Source: Rostratula benghalensis
Lineage: Eukaryota; Chordata; Aves; Charadriiformes; Rostratulidae
Direction of reading: 5' to 3'
Length of the DNA: 64,000 nucleotides
Assembly: GCA_013399305.1 (NCBI GenBank)
Contig: VXAI01000196.1
Location: 1,393,700 to 1,457,699 of the forward strand
Part shown: piece by piece, positions 37,561 to 48,921 of the stretch
How the letters are laid out: every line of letters starts with the position of its first letter
How positions within the stretch are numbered: the first letter of the stretch is position 1
Notes under the pieces: generated by a model
What the model was told of the DNA's origin: nothing
Databases searched by the model: none
Seen by the model: only the letters and a program-made list of their open reading frames with translations
Made by a program: the position numbers and the translations under genes

Positions 37561-40500
37561 ATGTCTGTTAACTGATTTCATAAGAAACAAATGTCCTTCT
37601 TTAATGTGCGTCTGTACTACTACTACTTGCCCTCCTGCCACAAATGGCAAATTCAAGGCCATATCCTCCTACAATGCATTCTGGCATGGTCCCAATAGTG
37701 TCAGTGTAGCACTGTTGAGCTAGAACAATCAGAAAACCACTGTTTCTTGAGAACTAGAGATCTCCCAAGAACTAATTTCATATTAAGCTACCATGAGTTG
37801 AGGATTCCACCCGAGGTTTTCCAAAGAGATATATTAGTTGGCTTGCTTTTTTTGTTAATGAATTAAGGTTCTTATTTTTAATTATATTGTGAAGCAACAG
37901 GGTATTAATTCACTTCAATCTTTTTCAACATGTTAGCTTATGACTCATTTCAATTGCCCAAGCATGGACATCTGGTGCCATTTGAGACGCCCAATTGGCT
38001 CTCCTGTACAGCATTGGTCTCCCATAGGATTTGTATCTGCCAGGCTACGGTGCTGTCCCAGTGTCATTACAGGCATATGTGTAAGCACTTAATCCAAACC
38101 CTTGATCAGTCCAGTCAACGGAATATGGCTCATCTCAAACTAAAATAAGATGAGACCACCTGCATTGGTGAATGCCCAGTAACTCTGCAGCTCTAAGCCA
38201 TATCACTATATTGACTAAATCTCCATTGGTTACAATGGGAATCAAGACAATTAGTTCTAATGTAGACACTTAAACAATAAAAACATAGTCCTATGTAAGA
38301 TGAACATCACTCCAAACATATACTCTTTTGGTGGCCAGGTGACTAGGCTGTTTTCTGTGTAGGGCAGATGAAGGTTAAAAGTATATTCATGTATTTCTTT
38401 ATGTTGTTTCCAGTTTCAGACCCAGTTTAAACCTGTGATGACTATAATTAAAACTTTCAGTATTCTAATTACATAGCTATTTTAGGTAAAAACCTAAGAT
38501 TTTAGGTAAAAACTTTTTAGGGAAAAAGTTTATATGATGTAATAATATATCTGTAATGTTCTTGGAGAACACAGATAAAGAAATTCACGATGGAGATTGT
38601 ACAGATGTATTGATTGATTTACTATCACAGTAGCAGTTTCTTTCAAGCAAGCTCTGTGCCACTCATCTAGCAACTGAACCAAATCATTCACAACAAACTT
38701 TTTATTTGTGACGTTAAAAATAAAGCTAACTATCCTCTTTAACATTTCTGCAAAACACAAATCATGAGAGAGATCAGCAGGCTGTATGCACTAGAAATGA
38801 AATATCTGCTACATTTAAAAGTGAGGGAAAAGTGTAAAATATTTTAGCACCTGTATTACATGCCTGTACACTCAGCTGGGTTTGAGTTTCTTCTACCCAT
38901 AAGCCACCTCTGTTGTAATGTAAGCCAAACATCACAATTTGGGGGAAGAGCTAAGTGTGGTTGGAGTCATTGGAGTCTTCACATTTTACTTCACTGAGTT
39001 TTGGAGAAGGTCCTGCATCACGAGCAGCCCAAGGTTTTGGTGGTGAGTCTTCAGTGTTTATTTTTTTAGTTTCTCCAGGAAATAGAAACACAAAAGGTCT
39101 ATTCAAGCACAAAGTGGCGGATCATATTGCACAGACTCAGTAACACTTGTGCAAGGAGGGTTGGCTATTTATTCTCACCAGAAGCATAAGCCAAATGCTA
39201 ACATCTGGTGCTAGGAAGAAATTTGTCAATGCAGCCATACGATTACACAGTTTATTGTCACTTACATCAGTTCTCACCTCCTCCAAAATTATCATCAGCT
39301 ACAGATTTCTTGGTTTGGTGAACCCAACCAGTTCAGCCTGAAGATTTTCCATCTAATAGCAGAACCTGCAAGGGATGCACTAATAGAACTCTCTCTTTAG
39401 CAGCTAAGAGTGTGAATGATAAAAGCACTTTTCTGGATTAGTATATTCAACAAATATAATAACATATTTGGTATGCAGATCTATGCTTAAAATAAATTAC
39501 TCTATTTAGCCCAGCTGATGTAGATCTGGCTTAGTGCTTCTTTTCTGAATGTTGTTTCTTTGAGTGGTTCAATTCCATGCTTATTTCAGAATGCAGAGAT
39601 GCCAAGTACGGAAACGAAGGCAAAATAATTACAGGTATGTATTGGAAAATTGCCTTTCCTTCCAGATTAAGTTATGACATTGGACTGCTACTGAAGAAGT
39701 AGAAGATTAAACTTGGAATCACAGGGAAGAATTCTGCTTTTGAAGATGCTGCTGCTAGAAACAAAATACATAAAACCAAAGAAGTTTAGAAAGGAGTTTA
39801 TTAAAAAATAAAATGAAAGGAGAAAATATAGCATATTACCCACTGCTTTATCAGCTGACACTGAGGAAGCTGGTGGGTTTTACTAAATATACATTGGTTT
39901 GGAAAAATGTATATCCATTTGCATTGTAAAAGCCCATATACAAATGTACTTTGGGTTTAAAATCCCATATGTTGGCTGCCGTACTAATATTGATTCAAGC
40001 AAATTATGCCTTGGCTTCACTAAATGCACATATATATTTCAGTTAGACTTTTCTAATTTGGCAACAGATACTATATTATTTATTCTGTGGCATAGATCGA
40101 GTTATACAAAATTAATGGTTGAACTTCATTCATATGGACTGAATTTAAATGTGTTGGTCAGAATGGAAAAGGAGAGAGAAAGGAAGAGAGCTGGATTTGA
40201 TTATATTTATGTCTGTTCCAGTATCAGCAGAGCATAGTGATGAACAAGTGCTGGCTGCAGTTAATACACTTAATTCCAAAAAAAATAAGAACTGGCATAT
40301 TTTTTTCTCATGAAAGTTTTAATTTACAACATATTGGTTTTTGCAGATATGAGTTTGAGTTCAATTTGTTTTAAAATGTCCAAAAATATTTGTGGATTTT
40401 TAATATCGCTGGTTTGCTTTGTTGTTAAGTATGCAAGTTTCAGGCAAATATTCTGGATTACCTAGTCATGCTTTTCCTGCCCATAGAAAATATGCATGTG

Positions 40501-40568
40501 CAATCTTGTCCACCCACATAGTTCAGAAATCTCCTGTTGTGCTGTACTAACCAGCTTTGCTCAGCAGT

Positions 40569-40606
40569 GAAGTTCTTTCATCACAGAGAAGTTCTTTCCT
40601 CACAGA
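40569..40606. repeat. 19-bp tandem duplication
   Basis: GAAGTTCTTTCATCACAGA is followed directly by the same 19 bases with one change (A to C). Confidence 0.95.
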
Positions 40607-41536
40607 CATCCCATCCTATCCTCAGCACCATGGCACAAAATTTACCAGCCAGTCTAGACTCTAAACTGGACTGGAAGCAGTGGAATGTCTAAAGAAAATG
40701 GTTGTACCACTGATAAATATTTGCCTCTACCTACAGCAAGTCATAGGTGAGAATAAGTTATTCCACAGCTATATGAGGTCTGGTATTTGCTGCAACACCT
40801 TGGAGTGACACTGTAGTTTTTGGTGATTGCTATTACCAATCGTGCTGCAAAGCACAAGGCTTGACATCTGTTCTTCCAAGGACCTAATAGGTATTACTTA
40901 CATTGTTTGCACCCCGACATGGCATAGGCCAGCTGAGATTCTGCTGTCTTCCCTTAGATGGTGGAAGACCACAACTTGGCCATGCCTCATGCCTTCTTGT
41001 AACTACTGTTTTCCCCTTTTTTTCCAGACTACATCTGTGCACATTTCCATTTGGGTCCTGCTTTCAGCTCCATATTGTCCAGCCTCCCTGTGAAGACTCT
41101 GAGATACCATGACAAAAAATCCAGAAGCACATGATCAGGTTTTTCCCTCTGGATCACCTCATTCAAATATTACCGTTCCCGGAATTTACTCAAGCTGTTC
41201 AGTCTCTTGGCTTCACAGTTAAATAAAGAACAATGTGTTCTGGCCAGCGCTGAGAAAACCAGAGGCAATGCTTCCTTTCCAGTGGTACTTCCACTCCATT
41301 TAAGAATACTGCTATTATTCACATTACGTCTAATGAAAAGGTGCTTCCTCGTAGTCCCTGTGCACACTGTGTGCACCAATGTGGCCCGCAGGTCTCAGCC
41401 TCAACCAGGGTACTATTACACTTCATCTTGTGATCTCTGGCTGCAGCTTCAAAGAGTGGCACATCTGCTTGCCTGCCCCCACATCTGCTAGCTGTGGTGA
41501 CTATATCAAACCGTAGATAGCTTAAAAAAAGACCAG

Positions 41537-41556
41537 ACAAAACAAAACAAAACATA
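41537..41556. repeat. (AAAAC)n short array
   Basis: Three to four AAAAC units in A/C-only sequence. Confidence 0.85.
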
Positions 41557-43639
41557 ACACACCCTGCAGCTGATGGAGAGCACAACAGTCCATCTGCTGA
41601 ACAAGCAACTGCTGAAAGCAAACCAGCGTTTGAGATGACACTGATGACTTCTTACTTGAAGTAAAGAATTTGCTCCTCAGTTTCCAAGAATCCCAGTTTG
41701 AATTATCCATGTTATCAAAGAGATCACACAGAGGGAGCTCCACTCCACACAAAAAACTGCTAGAAGGAAACTCACGAAAGCAGGAGACAGAGGGTTTTTG
41801 GCTACTGGTCCACATTGTGATAGTTGCTTCTGGAACACATCAGAGTGACTGTAAACCTCAGCACTTTCAGAACAAAATGTAAAACATTCTTCCATTGACC
41901 TCGCTTTCCCACAATAACACCACATAAAATAACAGAGCAAGGAAAAAAATACAGAGAGCTTTATGAGTGCACTTTAATAAATCAATAGGGGGTTTAGATA
42001 CCACAGTGGTAGCTGCTGTAAAAATACCCAGACAGGAAGATCCTGTCCTGGAAAATTAGAACAGGCAATTCCTGAACCTGTTATTGTCCAGTTTCACTTG
42101 AAGTAGGAGAAAGTCCATGTTATTTTTTCCCCACTAGCAGAGAAAAGACTGGTGTCTAACTCTCAACTAGTATAAGTAAATATATCTCTGTGTCACTGAT
42201 GTTAGCTTGATCTATACCACCCGAGACACTTGCCTGTGCAATCCAGCCAAGAGAAGAACCACAAGTTGCTTGTATTTCTGATTATAAACAGATATAGAAG
42301 GAACACACTGGAGTTGAAATGAACTTTCATGTCTGCATGTAAGTAAAGAAAACAGGGGAAAATAGGTAAATGGTGTGAAAGATAGCCAATTCTTATTTCT
42401 GAATTTCACAGAAACACTCGGAGATATTTTACACTGTTGATGATTTCTCTTCTTTTTACTGGTGCTTTTAGCATGTTACAGTGATATTATCCATTATCCT
42501 CTTCTGAGAGAATACTGTGTATATAGCTAAATTAACAGGTTATGGGCTAAGACCTAACAACTGATAATCACATAAGATCTGCAAAAACCATCTCTTAGAG
42601 CACAGCAAACACACTGCATTTCTAATTCATCTGCTCATTACTGTATGATGCCCTTTTTCAGCTTGCAAAGGGGAGGTGAAATGAATGCTGTCTACGTTTG
42701 CAGAGTCAGAAAAAACAGCCATTCCTTCAAAAGAGGGGTTTATAAATCCACACTTGATTAAGCTGAGGAACAGAGATTGCAGGAAGGCAATATGGTTAGG
42801 AAGACAAGTGTAGAGAGGAAAATGTAGAATGTGAAACCTGAAGCATAGAATATTGTGGAGAACATCAAGGTTACAACCAGGCAGCGCAGAGCAGTGTGAG
42901 AAGGTTAAAAGCTAATCAGGAGCATGACAGAGTAAGAAGCAGGTATCTTGCAACTGAGTGGATGGTAATGTGAGGAAAGCACTAGGAGGATCACATTGGA
43001 AAACAGGACAATAATATGGCTGGGAAAGGAAGCTGTGAAGAATTGAATGTAATTGAAAGTAGGAATAGAGCTGCCATAGAGCTAGGAAAGAGAAATGAAA
43101 ATTAGACAGAAGATCTCTAGGAACGGATTAACCAAACTCCATCTTTGCATGCTGAAAGATGAAAGGACAGAAAAAGCTACTCTGAGGCTTAATTGCCACT
43201 GTCATAGCTAATGAATTATTAAAAAGTAAATTAAGAAATTGAGTAAATCCTTTCTCTGTCTCAGCTAGCTCCCAGTTTTAACAGTCACTAGTGAAATGTA
43301 AAGATCTTTTTACAATTACTTTCCCTTCCCTAATGCAATGGCTGGCAGCTCACTGTGGTTTGATGGTTTCCTGTAGATTTGTTAGAACCCCTCCCATGGC
43401 TCTTTTTGGGTGAAATTTTCCCACCATGAATTTCTACACTATGAAGGACTCCTGATAAAGCTGTGCTGATGACATATCTGCAGTAGTTGCTCTAGTGCTT
43501 TCATGGGCCAACCCAGGCTTAGAGGTCATCATCAATATGATAGATTTATTTGAAGATAGTGCCCTAAAGCTAAGTTTAATCATGTAAAGAAGTGGGTGCT
43601 ACTCATAGACCACAATGCCGAATTTTGTTTTCTTGCTCA

Positions 43640-44145
43640 GAAAACCTCCCATCCAGATTATTCCAGCAGAAAAGGAGCTGGGGGTATTAGTGGACAGCCA
43701 CTTTAACATGAGCCAGCAGTGTGCCCAGGTGGCCAAGAAGGCCAAGAACATCCTGGTTTGTATCAGGAATAGCGTGGCGAGCAAGAGTAAGGAAGAGATT
43801 GTGCCTCTGTACTGAGAACATGTGAGGGCCCACCTGGAGTGCTGTGTTTAGTTCTGGGCCCCTCACCACAAGAAGGACATTGAGGTGCTGGAGCATGTCC
43901 AGAGGAGAGCCACCAAGGTGGTGAAGGGTCTAGAGAACACGTCCTGTGAGGAGAGTTAGAGGAAACTGGCCACGTTTACTTTAGAGAAGAGGAGGCTGAG
44001 GGGAGACTTCATTGCCCTCTGCAACCACCTGAAAGCTGCTTGTAGAAAAGTGTGTTAGCCGAGATTCTCAGGGGTTTCTTTTGCATGTATGACTGGACTC
44101 AGTGATCTCAGCGGTCCTTCCCAACCCTGATGATTCTATGATTCT
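43640..44145 (+). mobile_element. CR1 LINE 3' fragment, internally deleted
   Basis: The frame reads [20 protein letters not shown], then [19 protein letters not shown] and a stop (TGA in 'CTGTACTGA', the expected Tyr-Ser position). After the stop the CR1 C-terminal region continues ('[20 protein letters not shown]'-like) with another stop. Near 44050 the sequence jumps from the 'LYNYLKGG' region to the extreme 3' end, losing about 300 bases. It ends in GATTCTATGATTCT (tail at 44131-44144). The 5' end is unclear before 43640. Non-functional. Confidence 0.93.
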
Positions 44146-44338
44146 GGAGCAAGGAAAGGATGCACAGCTAGGAACCTGCTTTTAAAATTTTCACCATGAT
44201 TTAATCTAGAACTGCCAAAAAATGACAAATTAATACATTAACCTTATTATATCTTGAAATACAACCAGCATTATTCTAATCACAGTCCAGTCACAATTTG
44301 GCTCTCGATTTTGCAGGAGATTAAGGAATAAATTTTTG

Positions 44339-44362
44339 GGTTTGCTTGTTTGTTTGTTTTGT
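44339..44362. repeat. (GTTT)n microsatellite
   Basis: TTTGCTTG followed by GTTT units. Confidence 0.85.
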
Positions 44363-45090
44363 CTGATTTAATGGAGGGGGGAAGAGGGAAAAAACTCACA
44401 TACCTGCCCTGATCTTTTTAAAAGTTTCTAAAAAGGGATCTTATTTAGTTTAAAAACAGAAAAAGTTCAATTAGAATGAACAACTTCTGTCTACATTTTG
44501 CTTTGCTCATTTTAGTTAAAATCCACTTCTCATTGGTGTTTTCAATGCATATTTACTGATTATTTTTGGCTTAGCTGTGGGATTGTATACCCCTGCTGCC
44601 ATAAGCATGGTATATACATATTTGTGTTTGGCAAATGTTCTGTGTTGAAAGAACTCATAGAGGATGTCTTTCAACTGGTCCTTAAGATAATGCAGGCAGA
44701 AAAGAAAAATCTACACAGTCTGCTGCACAAACGCAACCAGAATAGACCACAAAAACAATTCACAGCCAGATTTAGAAATATGTTAAAAGTGAGGCGCTTC
44801 TGGTAGAGGCATAAATATGGGCATAATTAACCTAGAGTAAGATCAGCACTCAAGGACCAGCAAACACCAAAGGGAGGGATGAGAGAACCTGCTGCTGCTC
44901 TGTTCAACCTGCTGGGATCTGTTGCAGCTCATGAACGCTATGTGTTTTCTTCAAAAGGGGAGAACAGAGCCCTGAAGCAGTCACTATCTGATTATGCTGA
45001 CCAGAAAAAAAACATTGCTGTTGTCAGCTCCAACTGTTTTGTATTTTGCTTTTCTTCTTACCAGCTTTGAAAGCAGCTGTTTGCTCTCCT

Positions 45091-45125
45091 CCCTGGTGTA
45101 AATCAGGAGTAGCTTCAGTCAACAC
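45091..45125 (+). repeat. Possible ancient sauropsid repeat scrap
   Basis: CTGGTGTAAATCAGGAGTAG followed by CTTCAGTCAA resembles a frequent old element ('..GTGTAAATCAGGAGTAACTCC..'), possibly the same family as 28.26 kb. Very short; may be chance. Confidence 0.3.
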
Positions 45126-45439
45126 AGTGCCATTTCTCTGTCCATCATGTGGTAAAGATCTAATACATTCTTCCTCCTGGGAGAGGAAAATGTAGCCAAG
45201 AATATATGTTGGCCTTGTTTTCCGTGCTCTTACACCAGCATGTCACTGTTAGCATAAGATAATTATTCATTTTATGAGTAGCAATGCCCATCTGGATGAA
45301 AATAAGGAAGACCCAGTATCAGGTGCCTTTTATGTAAGCATGGTACTATGAAAGTAGTGTGAGAAATGGAGTAGGCAGACATGGACTTAGAAATCCAGGA
45401 TCTAGGAACACATTTCTTGGATGTCACTTTGGTATAAAC

Positions 45440-46547
45440 CTCTGGAAGAAAAGAAAGTTATTAGAAGTAGTCAACACAGATTCACCAAGGGGAAATCATG
45501 TCTGACTAACCCGACAGCCTTCTATAATGGCATGAATGGGTGTACAGATAAAGGGAGGGTGGTGGACATTGCCTACCTTGAATTCAGCAAGGCTTTTGAC
45601 AACTATATTTCTCTTCAATATATGATGTGGATGAAAGGATGGAATGTACCCTCAGCACGTTTCCTGATGATACAAAACTGGGAGGGATAGCTGACACACC
45701 ATAATGCAATGCCACCATCCAGCAAGACATGGACAGGCTGGAGAGCTGGGAAGGGAGCAACTTAATGAAAGTCAACATGGACAAGTTTAAGGTCCTGCAC
45801 CTGGGAAGGAATAACCCCCTGCACCAGGACAGGTTGGGGGCTGACTTGCTCTAAAGCAACTCTGTGGAAAAAGACCTTGGGGTCCTGGCAGACAACAGGA
45901 TGACCATGAGCCACAAATGGGCCCTTGGGACCAAGAAAGCCGGTGGCATCCTGTGTTGCAGCAAGAAGAGAGTGGCCAGCAATTTGAGGGAAGTCATCCT
46001 CCCCCTCTAGGTTCCCCTGGTGAGACCCCAACTGGAGTACTTTGTCCACGTCTGGGCTCTCCAGTTCAGGAAAGACAGGGAACTGCTGGAAAGGGTACAG
46101 TAGAGGAACACAATGATTAGAGGACTGGAGCACCTGTCTTATGAGGAAAGGCTGAGGGACTTAGGTCTTTTTGGTCTGGAGAAGAGAAGACTGATGGGGA
46201 ATCTGATCATCACCTATAAATACTTAAGGCGTGGGTGTCAAGAGGAAGGGGTCAGTCTTTTTTCAGTGGTGTCTAGTGAGAGGACAAGAGGAAATGGCTA
46301 CAAACATGAACATAACAAGTTCCACCTTATCATGAGGAGGAACTTCTTCACTTTGAGAGTGGCAGAACCCTGGAAGTGGCTGCCTAGAGAGTGTGTGAAG
46401 TCTCTCTCCCTGGAGACATTAAAAACACACCTAAACATGTTCCTGTGAAACCTGCTCTAGGAGGACCTGCTTTGGCAAGAGAGTTGGACTAGATGATCAC
46501 CAGAAGTCCCTTCCAACCCCATAACATTCTGTGATTCTAGTATTCTG
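45440..46547 (+). mobile_element. CR1 LINE with partial RT, defective
   Basis: Plus-strand CR1 covering part of the RT and the whole 3' region. The first RT block reads SQHRFTKGKSCLTNPTAFYN and later DIAYLEFSKAFD (the conserved Asp-containing strand). A deletion follows at about 45603, removing the palm up to the catalytic turn. The catalytic region resumes near 45657 as FPDDTKLGG, so the usual Ala before the two Asp is Pro and the frame has shifted. Downstream, GLEHLSYEERLRDLGLFGLE and the C-terminal 'SLSLETLKTHLNMFL' are open for 111 codons (46113-46448). It ends in AACATTCTGTGATTCTAG. Low divergence suggests a relatively recent insertion, but it is dead on arrival (5' truncated, deleted). 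Confidence 0.95.
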
Positions 46548-48149
46548 GGTTTCTGTGATCAATGGGACAACTGGTACTAATTGTGGCTTTGGAGTTTAGC
46601 TTACAGTGGGAGTGAGGAGGAGAAATCTGTGCTGAAAACTAAGTAAGGTTGATCTGACTGTGCTCTCAGACCCTCCTGACAAGGGGCTAATGAGTGAGAT
46701 CTAACCATCATGAACTGTGTGCCTACATCGTCCAGCTCAGATAAAGCTTGCTCAAATAATTGACAGTACTCTGCAGCTCTGGTAGGAAAGCAACACCTTA
46801 TTAAGCAGACTACACACTGCCATAATGCATAAAAATGTGTCTTCTGGCTTGGAAGACTTGAAAAATCTGAAGCTCAAAGCTCATTCTCACTTAACTGATT
46901 TCACATCAAGGTATCCAGTCCAGCCTGATCTTTATCAGCTAGAAAATAGCACAGCTTCAGAAACTTTTCCATCCAGTTCCTGTCCAATTTCAACACTCAT
47001 TTACATCTATATGAGGGAGGTCATGTCATCTCCCTTGCATTAGCTATTATGCATAGACATACAACTAATGGTATGGATATGGGATGAAAAGACAACTGTT
47101 GATCAGTTGAGGTAGACTTACCTCCATTCCTCCTGCTTCAGGTACAACTGAACTCCTAGCAGACTAGTACACCAGCACACCTAATTTTGGGACATGTGAA
47201 CTGTCTCCTGCTCCGTCACAAGTATTATACATTGTACCTGCTTCTTTACTGACCCTTTTTTGGAAGATGGGTGCTGGTGTCCCACCACCTCCATCATGGG
47301 TAGGTTAGTAGCTCACTGTGGTTGTGGTTTCAGCCAAATTTAGCAAAACTGGACTGTTAGATGGTCATAAAGGAGAGGGAGAGATAAGGACATTTATGAG
47401 TTTAGGGTGATCTAGACTACTTTAAGGAAGTATTAATACTAAGATTAAAAAAAAATGTGACTCTGATTCTGTGATAATCAGGTCTTAACACTGTGAAACT
47501 TAACAGTTTCTGAACAATACGCTGTTAAATTCAGAGTTTAGTTAGTTAGAGGAGGCCCAGTTAAAAAAACAAAAACAAAAACAAAAACAAAAAAAGGTAA
47601 AATTACTGAACAGAAAATTTGTTCTGTTTTACCTCCAACCAGGACAGCTGTGCAGACACAAGAAGGCAGCATTGTCTGAGGCATGGGCACTCCTGCACAA
47701 TGAACCACCGTGGTCAACAGTGGGCAGCACACACTAGTGGAGACATCAGCCCTCTCAGTACTGGGGACACTTGCCACTCTCCTAAGGCATCACCATGCAG
47801 AGAAGATATGTAATTGTCTACAAATCAACAAAATCATTTCCTGGTGCATCTAAAAGCTCCTGCAAGGAGTGCATTGTTATGGTGTGGCTGGTACGGAAAA
47901 GTTCTCATCTTAGGAGTGGTTAAAAGATAAAGAAAAAGGTAGTGGCAGCACGTAATTTATTTTTGCACTGGGGGGAAATCAACAGATGCTTTCCCCATGC
48001 TGTGGCTGCTGTTCTTCCTGGTATCCACATGTAAACTGAAAAGGGAACAGCATTTGCAGGTGCTAAAAATTATTCAGGGTAGTCAAATCTACCTTACTGC
48101 AAAAAGTCACAGGATTATCTTGCAGTATTGTCTGACCGGGTAATAAAAT
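46548..48149. other. Unique non-coding DNA
   Basis: No gene found. It has an (AAAAC)n tract at 47.56 kb and a slightly G+C-richer stretch at 47.63-47.82 kb with short frames on both strands and no recognisable product. Confidence 0.7.
47563..47595. repeat. (AAAAAC)n hexanucleotide array
   Basis: Four to five AAAAAC units flanked by A7 runs. Confidence 0.95.
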
Positions 48150-48907
48150 GGCTGAGAAAATTTAATTTCTGCTAATGCAAAGTAATGCACACGTTGAAAA
48201 ATAACCCTAACTATATATATCCAGTGATGACTCCAAGTAAGCTTTGTATCACTGTACTTCATTCACATATTCTGAATAGTATGTTCAATTCTGATTACAG
48301 TATCTTGGAAAGGACATAGTAGAACTGCAAGAGGTAGAGAGACGGTGACAAAGATGATCAAAGGCATAACACACCTCTAGAAAACTGAAATAAATGGTTA
48401 TGGTGGAAATAACAGAGATCTGTGGAATCAGAAAAGGTGTGAAGAAAGTGAAAAGGAGAAACAATTCACATTTTCATGGTACAGGAAAATTATCAGACAG
48501 GAAATTTAAAAGATTTTCTTTGTTTTGCTTAGGTGTGTTGTTTTTTGTTGTTGTTGTTTTTTCCTTCTATGCTACACATTGAACTGTGAAGCTCTGCCAC
48601 AGAATTTTCCAGCAGTCAAAATTTAACATGAGTTCAAAGAAGCGATTAGACATCTATGGAATTTCACAGATCCAGCAGCTATTAAACACTGCAGCCCATC
48701 TGTGGTCAAAAGCCCAGCAGTTCCTGTATTACTTAAAGATGGAAAGTAGAAAAGTTGTTCCAGAGGATCAAGATGCCCCTTTGTCACAGCCCTAGACTGC
48801 ACCCCTACACTCTTCTTGGCATTTGCTGTAGCTACCATTGGAAACAACATCCTGATAAAAGTCTGTCCTGATCCAGTATCTCATATCTATCTCTATGTTG
48901 TTATGGG
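48150..48907 (+). mobile_element. Ancient CR1 LINE 3' region
   Basis: A much older CR1 type than its neighbours. Collinear anchors in plus orientation are AAAGTAATGCACACGTTGAA, GATGATCAAAGGCATAACAC, GAAGAAAGTGAAAAGG, CTCTGCCACAGAATTTTCCA, and near the end GTCTGTCCTGATCCAGTATC followed by TATGTTGTTATG. These follow the 3' coding end and terminal repeat of the ancient amniote CR1 families (typical end '..CTGACCCAGTATGGC..TTATG'). A T-rich GTTG segment at 48.52-48.58 kb interrupts it. It is heavily decayed, with no frame preserved. A poly-A run directly follows. Confidence 0.75.
48540..48571. repeat. (GTT)n / T-rich tract inside the old CR1
   Basis: GTTG, T6, four GTT units and T6 interrupting the CR1 alignment. 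Confidence 0.85.
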
Positions 48908-48921
48908 AAAAAAAAAAAAAA
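48908..48921. repeat. Poly-A tract
   Basis: Fourteen A immediately after the ancient CR1 3' end. CR1 elements do not normally end in poly-A, so it is more likely an independent homopolymer. Confidence 0.85.

Larger units (their letters stand above)
34623..43639. other. Unique non-coding DNA
   Basis: No gene found. Contains pyrimidine-rich DNA at about 35.24-35.42 kb, A/C-rich tracts at 36.1 and 36.4 kb, a CAATT-rich AT segment at 37.33-37.56 kb and a 19-bp tandem duplication at 40.57 kb. The stretch 40.8-41.9 kb is somewhat richer in G+C and carries several overlapping 70-100-codon frames on both strands. None resembles a known protein. Confidence 0.65.
44146..45439. other. Unique non-coding DNA between CR1 copies
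   Basis: No gene found. A (GTTT)n tract lies at 44.34 kb and a short possible old-repeat fragment at 45.09 kb. The 60-63-codon frames at 44.62 and 44.88 kb have no recognisable features. Confidence 0.7.

Noticed and set aside
48908..48921. Poly-A tail of a processed pseudogene
   Set aside because: The preceding sequence is an ancient CR1 3' end rather than a gene copy.
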